A stretch of 64,000 nucleotides of DNA from assembly GCF_013377295.1 (NCBI RefSeq), contig NZ_CP016180.1, positions 1,054,001-1,118,000 of the forward strand, written 5' to 3'. Below are positions 40,171 through 51,049 of this stretch, one piece after another (positions within the stretch are counted from its first letter, which is position 1; each line of letters begins with the position of its first letter). A model generated the notes under the pieces. That model was not told the DNA's origin, ran no database searches, and worked only from the letters and a program-made list of their open reading frames with translations. The DNA is from Pasteurella skyensis. Its GTDB lineage: Bacteria > Pseudomonadota > Gammaproteobacteria > Enterobacterales > Pasteurellaceae. The translations under genes were made by a program, and so were the position numbers.

Positions 40171-42498
40171 TCAAAAAATTTTACTATACCAAGCACTCCA
40201 CTGCCCTCTTGCTACTTGAATTTTATAACTTTTATCATCAAAATTGACCGTTATCATTCCCTCTTTTGCCGTATTTAACACTTTAATTTGATTATCTTTT
40301 AAACGTTTTATCACTTTCTTATTCGGTAAATGCCACATATTCCAACGTCCTGTAGAAACCATTGCAAATTTAGGCATTGTATTACTCAGTAACAACTGAC
40401 TGGTACTTGTTTTACTACCGTGATGGGGAACTTGTAAAAAATCTATTTTACCTATTTGTGGCGCAAAATCAGGTTCTTTGCTATAAGTAATATCACCCGT
40501 TAACAGTATTTTAAATTTTTTTATTGTGACTAATATGACACACGAATTTGCATTTTTTGCTCTTAATGTGACCGCTATCGGATAGTAACTTTGTAGACGA
40601 AAATCACCAAATTGCCATTGCTTTCCTTGAACGCAGGTTTCTGCTTTTCGATGGGCATACTGACGATAACTGGATGAAATCAATCGTGCTTTTGGATATT
40701 CATTTAAAATATCAACAATCCCCCCTGAATGATCTTTATCATCGTGACTTAAGAAGATCCCTTTCACATCAATGCCATTACGTTTTAAATAGGGCAGAAT
40801 TTCTAATTTTGCCATTGAATTTTTAGTCTTTCCTTTCCCCCAACTGACTCCTGTATCATATAACACCGCCTGAGTTCGTAAGCCTTCTCGATAAATAAAA
40901 GCATTAGCTAAGCCCTGCCCAACATCAAACGTGATCCATTGTGTTTTAGGTTGAGTAAAGAAATAAATATAAAATAAGCTGTTAAATATAATGGTATTCA
41001 ACCCAATATATTTCCAAAATAATTTTAATTTATGATTTAACCACGCATATAACACCATTAAGATCAAAAGGTTAAGCGTTAAAATTTGCCATTGTTGATA
41101 TTGACTTAATATGATCCAATCATTTGCAAGAGGGTTTAATAATGCAAGGCTCATTTGCAATAAATAATCCACTAAGTGCCACGTATTCAATAGGTTATTG
41201 GTTATAAGTGAAAATAAAATGAGAGGAACTACAAGTAAGCTGTAAAAAGGCACGATAACTAAATTAGCGATAAAAGCAAAAAATGAGGTTCCTTCAAAAA
41301 AATAAAATTGGATTGGGGTAAAAAGTAACAAAATACCCAACTGTAAATGTAAGATTGCAATAATAAAACGCACAAAAGGATTATTCGTGGTGTTAGACTT
41401 AAAAGATAAATTGTCTATTATCTGTTTTAAAGGAAAATAACGATACCAAATGATTAAACACCATACCGCTAAAATAGAAAGCCAAAAGCTACTAGATAAT
41501 AAGGTGATCGGGTAACAAAATAATAATACAGCAACAATCCGCCACCACAACTGCATTGCCGTATAATGCCTCCGAGCTAATTGACATATTAATATAAGAC
41601 TAATGGCAAGTAAGGCTCTTAAGGTTGGAATAGAAAAATTAGCTAAAAAAGAGTATGCAACAGCACTGAATAGCCCTAATAATAGAGGTAAGCGGTAAGA
41701 TAATACACACTTTTTGCAAAAATTCTTACCAATGTACCCGCTTGTTTTACTCAAGATAGACAAAATAATATATTGCAATAGTTTCGCAAACCAAAAACCT
41801 AACCACGTCACTAAACCAATATGTAAACCTGAAATAGCAATCAAATGTGCAGTGGTAGTCTGTTTAAAAATATGCCAATGAGATGCAGTCAGCCACGCTC
41901 TTTCTCCAAATCCAAGAGCCAGAATAAGCCCTTGAGTGGCTAAATGTTGCGTTTGAGTTTTAGTATGATTTAACCATTTTGTTCTAATAGAAAAATCAAA
42001 CATCGATTTTTTATCAATAAGTTTTGCACGTTTTACAATAGCAATACCATTCATTTTATTTGCAAAATACCACTGTTGACGATTAAAATTTCCTTGATTT
42101 AAACGACCTGAAATAGGACGAATTTTAAGTGTCGCTTGATAATGCTGCTCTAATTTCAACGGTATATTATTTCGCCATTGTAGATAAAGCCTTTTACCAT
42201 TATATAATTCTCCAATAGCCGTTTTATAATCCTGTTGATGTAAAATTTTGACGATTTTTAATGGCTTTGTTACCGTTGTAGCGGTTACATTCTCCGCATT
42301 TTTTGCAATTTGTTGCACATTATAAAAACTCATTGCAATAACTAATCCCAAAAGCCCCCATAATCTTTTTTTATGCCATAACATCACGACTGCCACTATC
42401 ACACTCATAACAATAATGATTGAAAAATAATCTAATGGTAGCCATAAAAGCACGACTTGAAGTAGCACAAATAAAATACAAAATTTATCTAAATTCAT
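40171..42498 (-). CDS. comEC: ComEC/Rec2 DNA uptake channel
   Basis: The 775-residue multi-span inner-membrane protein starts with hydrophobic helices and a DUF4131-type region. The competence core has ATTAHLIAISGLHIGLVTWL near residue 215, followed by about eight helices. The C-terminal metallo-beta-lactamase domain has FLSHDDKDHSGGI and VPHHGSKTSTS. It moves single-stranded DNA into the cytosol during transformation (Rec2 in Haemophilus). Its presence fits the uptake-like words across the window, one of which (AAGCGGTAAGATA) lies inside it at 41690. Confidence 0.95.
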   Translation of the reverse strand: MNLDKFCILFVLLQVVLLWLPLDYFSIIIVMSVIVAVVMLWHKKRLWGLLGLVIAMSFYNVQQIAKNAENVTATTVTKPLKIVKILHQQDYKTAIGELYNGKRLYLQWRNNIPLKLEQHYQATLKIRPISGRLNQGNFNRQQWYFANKMNGIAIVKRAKLIDKKSMFDFSIRTKWLNHTKTQTQHLATQGLILALGFGERAWLTASHWHIFKQTTTAHLIAISGLHIGLVTWLGFWFAKLLQYIILSILSKTSGYIGKNFCKKCVLSYRLPLLLGLFSAVAYSFLANFSIPTLRALLAISLILICQLARRHYTAMQLWWRIVAVLLFCYPITLLSSSFWLSILAVWCLIIWYRYFPLKQIIDNLSFKSNTTNNPFVRFIIAILHLQLGILLLFTPIQFYFFEGTSFFAFIANLVIVPFYSLLVVPLILFSLITNNLLNTWHLVDYLLQMSLALLNPLANDWIILSQYQQWQILTLNLLILMVLYAWLNHKLKLFWKYIGLNTIIFNSLFYIYFFTQPKTQWITFDVGQGLANAFIYREGLRTQAVLYDTGVSWGKGKTKNSMAKLEILPYLKRNGIDVKGIFLSHDDKDHSGGIVDILNEYPKARLISSSYRQYAHRKAETCVQGKQWQFGDFRLQSYYPIAVTLRAKNANSCVILVTIKKFKILLTGDITYSKEPDFAPQIGKIDFLQVPHHGSKTSTSQLLLSNTMPKFAMVSTGRWNMWHLPNKKVIKRLKDNQIKVLNTAKEGMITVNFDDKSYKIQVARGQWSAWYSKIF

Positions 42499-42699
42499 TT
42501 TTTTCTCTTATAAATTGCAAACAAGTATGCAAATTTATGCAAAATTTATCCTCAAATTCCCTAATTTATTCGATCAAGATCACAAAAATTGTTTTTGCTT
42601 TGTTAAAAAGTTGTGTTTTTTGTAAGAAATTAAGTTTTTTGAATTTGTTTAAGGCATAATATAGACTACTTAAAAACGTTAATTTAGATTTAAACCATT

Positions 42700-45513
42700 A
42701 TGCAGACTAAGTACAAAAATTTGAATGATTGGTTAAGTTCATCGCCATTTAATGGTTCAAGCCAATCTTATATTGAAGATATTTATGAACAATATCTAGA
42801 TGATCCTACTTCTATTGAACAAAGTTGGTGTGATATTTTCGATCAACTACCCGCACTTCAACCAGATACTACAGAGCAAGCTCACTCCCCTATTCGACAT
42901 TATTTCCGACGCTTAGCAAAAGCAAATCAATCTAATGTGGATTCCGTTATGGATCCAAAAATGGGAATGAAGCTGGTAAAAATATTACAGTTTATTAATG
43001 CTCACCGTTTTCGTGGTTATTTAGAAGCTAATCTTGATCCTCTAAACTACTACCGCTGGAAAACCTCCTCTGTTCCTGAATTAGACTACCGTTATCACGG
43101 TTTTACTGAAGCTGATTTAGATGAAGAGTTTATTATTGGGCACGTTGCTTATAATAAAGAGAAAATCACCTTACGAGAATTGGCTCAAAAGCTAAAAGAA
43201 ACCTATTGTGGTAGTATTGGGCTTGAATTTATGCACGTTCAAGATCAAGAGCAGAAAACGTGGTTACAAGCAAAAATGGAGAGTCTTCTTCAAAAACCCC
43301 TTTTCACACCTCAAGAGCGCATCAAATTCTTAGAAGAGCTTACCGCTGCTGATGGCTTAGAACGTTATTTAGGGGCAAAATTTCCTGGTGCAAAACGCTT
43401 CTCCTTAGAAGGTAGCGATGCGTTTATTCCAATGATGAAAGAAATTATACGCCACGCAAGTCATCAAGGCATATCAGATATCACAATGGGAATGGCACAT
43501 CGTGGTCGTTTAAATGTGCTAGTAAACGTATTAGGCAAAAAAACCGCTGAGCTTTTTGATGAATTTTCAGGAAAACATTCAACAGAGCGAACAGGAGATG
43601 TAAAATATCATCAAGGATTCTCTTCCTATTTTGCCACTGATGAAAAATTAATGCATTTAGTACTGGCATTTAATCCATCTCATTTAGAAATTGTCAATCC
43701 TGTTGTCATTGGTGCAACGAGAGCAAGACAAACTCGAATGAATAAAGGACAGGATAACGTCTTAGCAGTCACAGTTCACGGTGATTCTGCTTTAGCAGGT
43801 CAAGGAGTAGTACAGGAGACCTTAAATATGTCTCATGCTCGTGGCTACACTGTTGGTGGCGCTATTCGTATTGTGATTAATAACCAAATTGGTTTTACGA
43901 CTTCTAATCCGCTTGATACTCGTTCAACTGAATTTTGTACTGATATTGCAAAAATGATTCAAGCGCCTATTATTCATGTTAATGGTGACGATCCTGAAGC
44001 AGTGGCATTTGCTTCACAAATGGCAGTAGAATATAGATCTTTATTTAAACGAGATATTTTTATTGAACTCATTTCCTATCGTCGTCATGGTCATAATGAA
44101 GCTGATGAGCCTATGGCAACACAGCCGATGATGTATAGCATTATCAAAAAACATCCGACACCTCGTAAAATTTATGCGGATCGATTAATCGCAGAAGGTG
44201 TTGTCACAGAAGAACAAGTAACAGAAATGGTAAATCTGTATCGTGACGCACTCGATAATGGTGAACGTGTTGTTCCTGAATGGCGTAAAATGGATAAAAC
44301 AAAAGCCAATTGGGTACAATTCCTTGATCATGATTGGAATACTCCTTATCAAAGTCAATTCCCAGCAGATCGTTTTGTTACTCTTGCTCAAAAAGTATCT
44401 TCTTATCCTGATACTATTACACCACAATCAAGAGTTGCAAAAATTTATAATGATCGTACCGCTATGGCAAAGGGGGAAAAACCTTTTGACTGGGGTATGG
44501 CTGAAATAATGGCTTACGCAACTTTACTTGATGATGGCACTCATATTCGCCTTTCAGGAGAAGATGCAGGGCGAGGCACTTTTTTCCATCGCCATTCCGT
44601 TATTCATAATCAAAAAGATGGTTCAGGCTATATTCCATTAATGAATATTCATTCTAGTCAAGGTAGATTTGAAGTATGGGATTCCGTTCTTTCCGAAGAA
44701 GCGGTACTTGCTTTTGAATATGGGTATGCAATAACCTCTCCAAGAACATTAACGATTTGGGAAGCGCAATTTGGTGATTTTGCTAATGGTGCTCAAATTG
44801 TAATCGACCAATTTATTAGCTCTGGTGAGCAAAAATGGGGTCGTATGTGTGGCTTAGTAATGTTACTCCCTCACGGTTATGAAGGACAAGGACCTGAGCA
44901 CTCTTCTGCTCGTTTAGAGCGTTACTTACAACTCTGTGCTCAGCATAATATACAAGTCTGTGTTCCTTCAACGCCTGCGCAAGTTTATCATATGTTACGT
45001 CGTCAATCTGTGCGTAAAATGCGTCGTCCTTTGGTGGTTCTCTCACCAAAATCATTATTACGACACCCTCTTGCCATCTCAACACAAGAGGAACTAGTAA
45101 ATGGTACATTCCAGAATGTCATCGACGAAATTGATAATATCGATCCTAAAAATGTAAAACGTGTTGTATTTTGTTCTGGTAAGGTCTATTACGATCTCTT
45201 AGAACAACGCCGTAAAAATCAACAAAACGATGTCGCGATTCTTCGTATTGAACAGCTATATCCATACCCAATGAAAGAAATTGTTCAGATTCTAGAATCT
45301 TATCAACACGTTACGGATTATGTATGGTGTCAAGAAGAACCTCAAAATCAAGGGGCGTGGTACTGTAGTAAGCATAATTTTGAAGACTCTATTCCAGCTG
45401 GATCGACATTAAGTTATGCTGGTAGAGAAGCTTCTGCTTCACCTGCAGTCGGCAGTATGGCACTACATACACAACAACAAAAACAATTGGTTGATGATGC
45501 ATTAACCCTTTAG
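42700..45513 (+). CDS. sucA: 2-oxoglutarate dehydrogenase E1 component
   Basis: The 937-residue thiamine-diphosphate enzyme starts with the small N-terminal segment that binds E2 ([19 protein letters not shown]). It contains [16 protein letters not shown], the cofactor loop [15 protein letters not shown]...[11 protein letters not shown] and [13 protein letters not shown]. The C-terminal transketolase-like half has [18 protein letters not shown] and [18 protein letters not shown]. It decarboxylates 2-oxoglutarate in the TCA cycle. It is followed by sucB after 22 bases. The upstream CGATCAAGATCACA is a weak CRP-like match. Confidence 0.97.
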   Translation: MQTKYKNLNDWLSSSPFNGSSQSYIEDIYEQYLDDPTSIEQSWCDIFDQLPALQPDTTEQAHSPIRHYFRRLAKANQSNVDSVMDPKMGMKLVKILQFINAHRFRGYLEANLDPLNYYRWKTSSVPELDYRYHGFTEADLDEEFIIGHVAYNKEKITLRELAQKLKETYCGSIGLEFMHVQDQEQKTWLQAKMESLLQKPLFTPQERIKFLEELTAADGLERYLGAKFPGAKRFSLEGSDAFIPMMKEIIRHASHQGISDITMGMAHRGRLNVLVNVLGKKTAELFDEFSGKHSTERTGDVKYHQGFSSYFATDEKLMHLVLAFNPSHLEIVNPVVIGATRARQTRMNKGQDNVLAVTVHGDSALAGQGVVQETLNMSHARGYTVGGAIRIVINNQIGFTTSNPLDTRSTEFCTDIAKMIQAPIIHVNGDDPEAVAFASQMAVEYRSLFKRDIFIELISYRRHGHNEADEPMATQPMMYSIIKKHPTPRKIYADRLIAEGVVTEEQVTEMVNLYRDALDNGERVVPEWRKMDKTKANWVQFLDHDWNTPYQSQFPADRFVTLAQKVSSYPDTITPQSRVAKIYNDRTAMAKGEKPFDWGMAEIMAYATLLDDGTHIRLSGEDAGRGTFFHRHSVIHNQKDGSGYIPLMNIHSSQGRFEVWDSVLSEEAVLAFEYGYAITSPRTLTIWEAQFGDFANGAQIVIDQFISSGEQKWGRMCGLVMLLPHGYEGQGPEHSSARLERYLQLCAQHNIQVCVPSTPAQVYHMLRRQSVRKMRRPLVVLSPKSLLRHPLAISTQEELVNGTFQNVIDEIDNIDPKNVKRVVFCSGKVYYDLLEQRRKNQQNDVAILRIEQLYPYPMKEIVQILESYQHVTDYVWCQEEPQNQGAWYCSKHNFEDSIPAGSTLSYAGREASASPAVGSMALHTQQQKQLVDDALTL

Positions 45514-45535
45514 AAGAGATAAAAAGGAAAATATT

Positions 45536-46744
45536 ATGACTATTGAAATTCTTACTCCTGATTTACCAGAATCTGTTTCTGATGCCACAGTCACTACATG
45601 GCATAAAAAAGTCGGTGACAGCGTTGAGCGAGATGAAATCATTGTAGAAATTGAAACAGATAAAGTAATGCTTGAAGTACCTGCGGAAAAAGCGGGTGTA
45701 ATTACAGAAATCCTTGAAGATGAAGGTGCAACTGTTGTCAGCAAGCAGTTACTTGGAAAATTATCAAGTAGTCAAGACGGTAAATTAACGACTGCCACTG
45801 TAGATAAAACAGAATCTACTCCATTAGATCGTCGTACCGCCGCCATTGAAAATGATCAACATCTCTCTAATGCACAAAGCCCTGCCATTCGTCGCCTGTT
45901 AGCAGAACACGAAATTAATAGTGATGACATTAAAGGTACTGGTGTAGGTGGTCGTATTACTCGTAGTGATGTGGAAACCGTGCTTGCTACTCAAAAAACA
46001 ACACAAACTCCATCTGAACCACTCGAAACCGTTACTTATAGCGGTCGTAGTGAAAAACGTGTTCCAATGACACGTTTACGTAAACGTATTGCAGAACGTT
46101 TATTAGAAGCGAAAAACACCACTGCAATGCTCACTACGTTCAACGAAGTAGATATGCAACCTATTATGCAACTACGCAAAACCTATGGTGATAAATTTGA
46201 ACAACAGCACGATGTTCGCTTAGGTTTTATGTCTTTCTATATTAAAGCCGTTGTCGAAGCATTAAAACGCTATCCTGAAGTAAATGCGTCTATTGATGGT
46301 AGTGATGTGGTTTATCATAATTATTTTGATGTAAGTATTGCCGTGTCTACTCCTCGAGGTTTAGTTACTCCTGTACTTCGTGATTGTGATAAATTGAGTA
46401 TGGCAGATATTGAAAAATCAATTAAAGCATTAGCTATTAAAGGACGAGATGGTAAATTAACCGTCGAAGACTTAACGGGCGGTAATTTTACCATTACTAA
46501 TGGCGGAGTTTTTGGCTCTCTTATGTCTACGCCTATTATAAATCCACCACAAAGTGCAATTTTGGGTATGCACACCATTAAAGATCGCCCTGTTGCTATC
46601 AATGGTGAAGTCGTTATACGACCAATGATGTATTTAGCACTTTCTTACGATCATCGTTTGATCGATGGTAAAGAGTCTGTTGGCTTCTTAGTGACAATTA
46701 AAGACTTACTCGAAGATCCTACAAGGCTATTATTAGATATTTAA
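45536..46744 (+). CDS. sucB: Dihydrolipoyl succinyltransferase, E2 component
   Basis: The 402-residue protein has a lipoyl domain with modified Lys in [13 protein letters not shown] (about residue 43). A peripheral-subunit-binding domain is [20 protein letters not shown], and a catalytic domain ends with [17 protein letters not shown]. It transfers the succinyl group to CoA in the 2-oxoglutarate dehydrogenase complex. An AAAAAGGAAA ribosome-binding site precedes the ATG. The E3 gene lpd is not in the window. A strong terminator follows. Confidence 0.97.
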   Translation: MTIEILTPDLPESVSDATVTTWHKKVGDSVERDEIIVEIETDKVMLEVPAEKAGVITEILEDEGATVVSKQLLGKLSSSQDGKLTTATVDKTESTPLDRRTAAIENDQHLSNAQSPAIRRLLAEHEINSDDIKGTGVGGRITRSDVETVLATQKTTQTPSEPLETVTYSGRSEKRVPMTRLRKRIAERLLEAKNTTAMLTTFNEVDMQPIMQLRKTYGDKFEQQHDVRLGFMSFYIKAVVEALKRYPEVNASIDGSDVVYHNYFDVSIAVSTPRGLVTPVLRDCDKLSMADIEKSIKALAIKGRDGKLTVEDLTGGNFTITNGGVFGSLMSTPIINPPQSAILGMHTIKDRPVAINGEVVIRPMMYLALSYDHRLIDGKESVGFLVTIKDLLEDPTRLLLDI

Positions 46745-46759
46745 TTTCTCCTCTTCTCC

Positions 46760-46792
46760 CCCTCCTCCAACCTATGTAGGAGGGCTTTTTTT
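46760..46792 (+). terminator. sucAB terminator
   Basis: CCCTCCT (46760-46766) pairs with AGGAGGG (46778-46784), then C and seven T residues. Confidence 0.88.
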
Positions 46793-46842
46793 ATATGCCA
46801 GTAAGCAATTAAGTTTTTAACTCAAACAGTATTGTACAACTA

Positions 46843-46926
46843 TTGAGCTTGTTAAAGCACGGTTACTGAGCTTGTCGAAGTATAAGTGCTTTGTAATCAT
46901 TCGCTCTTCGATAGGTTCGAGAACGG
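46843..46926. repeat. REP-like element between sucB and sucC
   Basis: TTGAGCTTGTTAAAG (46843) and CTGAGCTTGTCGAAG (46866-46880) are direct copies. CTTCGATAGGTTCGAG (46907-46922) is a diverged inverted copy, so the segment can fold back on itself. The gap 46745-47058 holds the terminator, this element and the sucC leader only. Confidence 0.55.
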
Positions 46927-47058
46927 AAAATAATACTTAACAACCTTATTCTAGATTTAATTAGTATAAAAAACTAAAAATCTCCTTTCATTTTTGCAAA
47001 ATTTTCTGCTAAAGTAACCGCTATATTCACGATAAATCATCACAAATGGACAGGCATA

Positions 47059-48240
47059 ATGAATTTACACGAATACCAAGCAAAACAGTTGCTTAATCAA
47101 TATAATATTCCCACACCACAAGGCGTACCTTGTACTAATCTTGATGAAATTAAACAATCTTTACATAAAATTGCTACTTCACAATGGGTAATGAAATGCC
47201 AAGTACATACAGGTGGACGCAGTAAAGCAGGCGGCATTCAAATCGTCAACAATGAGTGTGAAGCCACTAATTTTGCTAAACAGTGGTTTGGTAAAAATTT
47301 AGTTACTTATCAAACAAATTCAACAGGTTTACCTGTTCATACTATTTATGTGGAAGAAAGTGCTACTATTGAGCGAGAGATTTATCTAAGTGTACTCATT
47401 GATTCTTCTTTACAAAAAATGGTCTTTATTGCATCAAGTGAGGGAGGCATAAATATTGAAGATATCGCAGAAACTAATCCTGATGTCATTTATAAAATCA
47501 CCATTGATCCTCTGATTGAGGTAATGCCTTATCAAGGTCGAGAGTTAGCATTTCAACTCGGTCTAACAGGAAAGCAAGTTAAACAATTTACACACATTTT
47601 TATGCAACTAATCAAATTGTTTAAACAAAAAGATCTTTCGTTACTAGAAGTCAATCCTCTCGTTATTACACAACAAGGAGATTTACTCTGCCTTGATGCA
47701 AAAATCATTGTCGACGATAATGCTCTTTATCGACAACCTGAACTATACAAAATGAATGATCCAACACAACAAGATCCTCGAGAAGTCATTGCTGAATATC
47801 ACCAATTAAATTATGTCGCTTTAAAAGGAAATATTGGTTGTGTAGTCAACGGTGCAGGGCTTGCAATGGGAACAATGGATAGCTTAAAAGCCTTTGGTGG
47901 TCAACCTGCCAATTTTCTTGATGTAGGTGGCAAAATTACAGTTGAGCGAGTAACAGAAGCCTTTAAACTTGTTTTATCTGATCCTAATATTAAAGTTATT
48001 TTAGTAAATATTTTTGGTGGCATTGTACGTTGTGATTTAATCGCAAAAGGGATTATTGCTGCAGTCAATGAAATCGGAATTGAAATTCCCGTCATTGTAC
48101 GTTTAGAAGGCAATAATGCTGAAATCGCTCATCATATTTTATCTGAATGTAACTTAAATATTATAAGTGCAACCAACCTTACTCAAGCCGCACAGCTTGC
48201 CGTAGATATTGCAAAGAAAGATGAGGAGATGAATAAATAA
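47059..48240 (+). CDS. sucC: Succinyl-CoA synthetase beta subunit
   Basis: The 393-residue ATP-grasp protein starts [18 protein letters not shown] with [14 protein letters not shown] in the nucleotide site and EVNPLVIT in the metal-binding region. The C-terminal CoA-ligase fold has [25 protein letters not shown] and [15 protein letters not shown]. It makes ATP or GTP from succinyl-CoA with SucD. The sucD ATG overlaps the stop by one base, so the pair is coupled. Separation from sucAB by a terminator suggests its own promoter. Confidence 0.97.
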   Translation: MNLHEYQAKQLLNQYNIPTPQGVPCTNLDEIKQSLHKIATSQWVMKCQVHTGGRSKAGGIQIVNNECEATNFAKQWFGKNLVTYQTNSTGLPVHTIYVEESATIEREIYLSVLIDSSLQKMVFIASSEGGINIEDIAETNPDVIYKITIDPLIEVMPYQGRELAFQLGLTGKQVKQFTHIFMQLIKLFKQKDLSLLEVNPLVITQQGDLLCLDAKIIVDDNALYRQPELYKMNDPTQQDPREVIAEYHQLNYVALKGNIGCVVNGAGLAMGTMDSLKAFGGQPANFLDVGGKITVERVTEAFKLVLSDPNIKVILVNIFGGIVRCDLIAKGIIAAVNEIGIEIPVIVRLEGNNAEIAHHILSECNLNIISATNLTQAAQLAVDIAKKDEEMNK

Positions 48241-49106
48241 TGGCAATTTTAATTGATAAAAATAGTAAAGTTATTTGTCAGGGATTTACGGGTAGTCAAG
48301 GTACGTTACACTCCTCTGATGCGCTGGCGTACGGCACACAGCTTGTTGGTGGTGTATCACCAAACAAAGGAGGAACAATTCATCTAGGTCTTCCTGTTTT
48401 TAATACAGTGCGTGAAGCTGTAAATAATACTGGGGCAACTGTTTCTGTTATTTACGTACCTGCAAGTGGATGTAAAGATGCTATTTTCGAAGCAATCGAT
48501 GGTGGTATTAAGCTCATTATTTGTATTACAGAAGGCATCCCTGTATTGGATATGCTTGATGTAAAACAACGCTTAAATCAAAGTGATGTAATAATGATAG
48601 GTCCAAATTGCCCTGGTGTCATCACACCTGATGAATGTAAAATTGGTATTATGCCTGCTCATATACATCAAAAAGGGAAAATTGGTATTATTTCTCGCTC
48701 TGGTACACTGACTTATGAAGCCGTAAAACAAACGACGGATGCAGGATTAGGACAATCTACTTGCGTTGGAATTGGAGGCGATCCTATTTCAGGCTCTAGT
48801 TTCATTGATATTTTAAAACTCTTTGAACAAGATCCACAAACAGAAGCCATTGTAATGATTGGTGAAATTGGCGGTACAGCCGAAGAAGAAGCCGCTGAAT
48901 TTATTAAACAGCATATTACTAAACCTGTTATTGCTTATATTGCAGGAGTAACTGCTCCAAAAGGTAAACGGATGGGACACGCTGGAGCAATTATTAATGG
49001 TAAAAAAGGAACTGCTTTAGGAAAATATAAAGCATTAAAAGATGCAGGCGTTATAACCATCAATAGCTTAACTGATATTGGAAAACAACTTAACTCAATA
49101 TTATAA
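48240..49106 (+). CDS. sucD: Succinyl-CoA synthetase alpha subunit
   Basis: The 288-residue protein has the CoA-binding Rossmann motif [18 protein letters not shown]. It has [21 protein letters not shown] and [11 protein letters not shown]. The phosphorylated His is in [11 protein letters not shown] near the C-terminus. It forms the alpha2beta2 enzyme with SucC. It ends 103 bases before the lipoprotein cassette, with no strong terminator visible in between. Confidence 0.97.
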   Translation: MAILIDKNSKVICQGFTGSQGTLHSSDALAYGTQLVGGVSPNKGGTIHLGLPVFNTVREAVNNTGATVSVIYVPASGCKDAIFEAIDGGIKLIICITEGIPVLDMLDVKQRLNQSDVIMIGPNCPGVITPDECKIGIMPAHIHQKGKIGIISRSGTLTYEAVKQTTDAGLGQSTCVGIGGDPISGSSFIDILKLFEQDPQTEAIVMIGEIGGTAEEEAAEFIKQHITKPVIAYIAGVTAPKGKRMGHAGAIINGKKGTALGKYKALKDAGVITINSLTDIGKQLNSIL

Positions 49107-49209
49107 AGCGCACTTTATTATCTTAAAAAATAAACTCTTAATCTACTAGACGACTATTAATAAATGATCTAATATTATACTCGAATTTCATTTCTATTAA
49201 GGAAAACTT

Positions 49210-49875
49210 ATGAAAAAATTACTACCTATCATCGGACTTTCAGTCCTTACTCTTGTTGGCTGTGCCACTGAAGGATCTCGAGTTGTAGAAACTCAGAAGG
49301 TCGCCACTTATAATACAACCTATCATGGAAAAAAATCTCCTATTGCATTAGGTAAATTTAACAATCGTTCAAGCTATCAAAATGGCATCTTCTCTGATGG
49401 TACAGATCGTTTGGGTAACCAATCAAAAACAATTTTATTAACACATTTACAACAAACAGGACGTTTTACTGTTTTAGAACGTGCTAATTTAAAAGAAATG
49501 GCAAAAGAAGCAAAAATCAGAGGTAAAAAACAGCATCTTAAAGGTGCAACGTATGTAGTCACTGGTGATGTTACTGAATTTGGACGTAAAACTGTCGGTG
49601 ATCACCAACTATTTGGTATCTTAGGTCGTGGTAAGCAACAAGTTGCTTATGCAAAAGTAGCTTTAAATGTACTAAATGTGAATACTTCTGAAGTCGTTTA
49701 CTCTGCTCTTGGTGCAGGCGAATACAGCTTATCAAATCGTGAAATCATTGGATTCGGCGGTACTGCAGGATATGATGCAACACTAAATGGAAAAGTACTT
49801 GATTTAGCTATTCGTGAAGCAGTCAATAATTTAGTCAAAGGCATTGAATCCGGTCAATGGACACCAAGTAAATAA
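49210..49875 (+). CDS. CsgG-family lipoprotein
   Basis: The 221-residue protein has a lipoprotein signal (LSVLTLVGC lipobox, Cys at 18) and a CsgG/HfaB-like domain: LGKFNNRSSYQNGIF, LLTHLQQTGRFTVLERANL, KGATYVVTGDVTEFG. CsgG relatives form outer-membrane pores or periplasmic scaffolds. It is the first of three lipoprotein genes in a fixed cassette (CsgG, DUF4810, DUF799). AAGGAAAAC precedes the ATG. The cassette function is unknown but is likely at the envelope. Confidence 0.85.
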   Translation: MKKLLPIIGLSVLTLVGCATEGSRVVETQKVATYNTTYHGKKSPIALGKFNNRSSYQNGIFSDGTDRLGNQSKTILLTHLQQTGRFTVLERANLKEMAKEAKIRGKKQHLKGATYVVTGDVTEFGRKTVGDHQLFGILGRGKQQVAYAKVALNVLNVNTSEVVYSALGAGEYSLSNREIIGFGGTAGYDATLNGKVLDLAIREAVNNLVKGIESGQWTPSK

Positions 49876-49885
49876 GGAGAAAGTG

Positions 49886-50254
49886 ATGTTAAAAACATTA
49901 AAAATATTCCCTGTATTGCTTTGTGGATTTGTGGTGATTGGTTGCCAATCACCTAGCCCATCTCTTTATTATTGGGGAAACTATTCTGATTCTGTTTATT
50001 CTTATTATGATGATGAGAGCACATTAGATACACAGCAACAAAATATGCTACAAATTATCAATAATGCTCAAGAATCAGGTAAACAAGTTGGTCCAGGCAT
50101 TTATGCACATTTAGGTTTGATTTCATTAAAACAAGGAATGGCTCAAAAGGCTCAAGACTATTTCCAAAAAGAAATGACTCTTTATCCAGAGTCTGCCACT
50201 TTTATTCAGTTTTTACAACGTAAAAATAATTCTCTAAAAGGAGCGGTTAAATAA
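49886..50254 (+). CDS. DUF4810 lipoprotein
   Basis: The 122-residue protein has a lipobox in LCGFVVIGC, then the aromatic stretch SLYYWGNYSDSVYSYY typical of the family, and a TPR-like C-terminal pair of helices (KQGMAQKAQDYFQKEM). The ATG at 49886 follows AAGGAGAAAGTG. The frame from 49844 overlaps the upstream gene and is rejected. It is coupled to the next gene by a one-base overlap. It probably acts with its two neighbours at the outer membrane. Confidence 0.85.
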   Translation: MLKTLKIFPVLLCGFVVIGCQSPSPSLYYWGNYSDSVYSYYDDESTLDTQQQNMLQIINNAQESGKQVGPGIYAHLGLISLKQGMAQKAQDYFQKEMTLYPESATFIQFLQRKNNSLKGAVK

Positions 50255-50925
50255 TGAAAAAATTATCTCTATGGTTAGCTTCTTTATCCATTATTTTACT
50301 ATCTGGTTGTAGTAATACGTCAAAGCCTTATGACTATTCAGCGTTACAAAATAGTAGTCCAAAATCAATCCTATTGGTTCTACCTAAAAATAACTCACCA
50401 GAAGTAAAAGCAGATATTGCAGTACTTGCTCAATCAACTGTTCCTTTAGCAGAAAAAGGTTACTACGTATTTCCAGTTACATTGGTGAATGAATTATTTA
50501 AAGAAAATGGTGTAACAAACGGCAATGATATTCAAAATGTCAGTGCAAAAAAATTACACCAAATTTTTGGTGCTGATGCGGCTATGTATATGACAGTAGA
50601 TGAATATGGTTCTAGCTATAAAGTATTTGATAGTGTTACCACTGTTTCAGCTACAGCAAATTTAGTTGATCTAAAATCAGGAAAATCGTTATGGTCTGGC
50701 AATGCTAAAGTGGCTACCAGTAGCAATGGAGACCAATCTAATAACATCTTCGGTGTTTTAATTTCTGCAATGGTTAACCAAATTATTAATAGTGTAACAG
50801 ATCAGGGTTATAAAGTAGCTGGACAAACTACTGCACAATTATTTAATGCAGGACATAGTGGAAATATCCTCTATGGTCCAAAACACCCTCTTTATCAAAA
50901 AGATCCTCAACTACAAGCTAAATAA
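50254..50925 (+). CDS. DUF799 (GNA1162-like) lipoprotein
   Basis: The 223-residue protein has a lipobox in IILLSGC and a DUF799 body: SILLVLPKNNSPEVKADIAVLAQ, then VFPVTLVNELFKENG, then SGKSLWSGNAKVA. GNA1162 in Neisseria is a TolB-like surface lipoprotein antigen. It is the last gene of the three-lipoprotein cassette and is followed by a terminator. The order CsgG-DUF4810-DUF799 supports a shared envelope complex. Confidence 0.87.
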   Translation: MKKLSLWLASLSIILLSGCSNTSKPYDYSALQNSSPKSILLVLPKNNSPEVKADIAVLAQSTVPLAEKGYYVFPVTLVNELFKENGVTNGNDIQNVSAKKLHQIFGADAAMYMTVDEYGSSYKVFDSVTTVSATANLVDLKSGKSLWSGNAKVATSSNGDQSNNIFGVLISAMVNQIINSVTDQGYKVAGQTTAQLFNAGHSGNILYGPKHPLYQKDPQLQAK

Positions 50926-50936
50926 TCTTTCCAAAT

Positions 50937-50961
50937 AAGGCTATAATTTTATAGCCTTTTT
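50937..50961 (+). terminator. Terminator of the lipoprotein cassette
   Basis: AAGGCTATA pairs with TATAGCCTT around ATTT, followed by T residues. Confidence 0.8.
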
Positions 50962-51049
50962 AATACATACGATTTCAAAATATAAAAAAGTTATGCCATA
51001 ATTATTAAATGTTCTTATTTTAAATATTTTTATGAAAGGAGAATATAGA

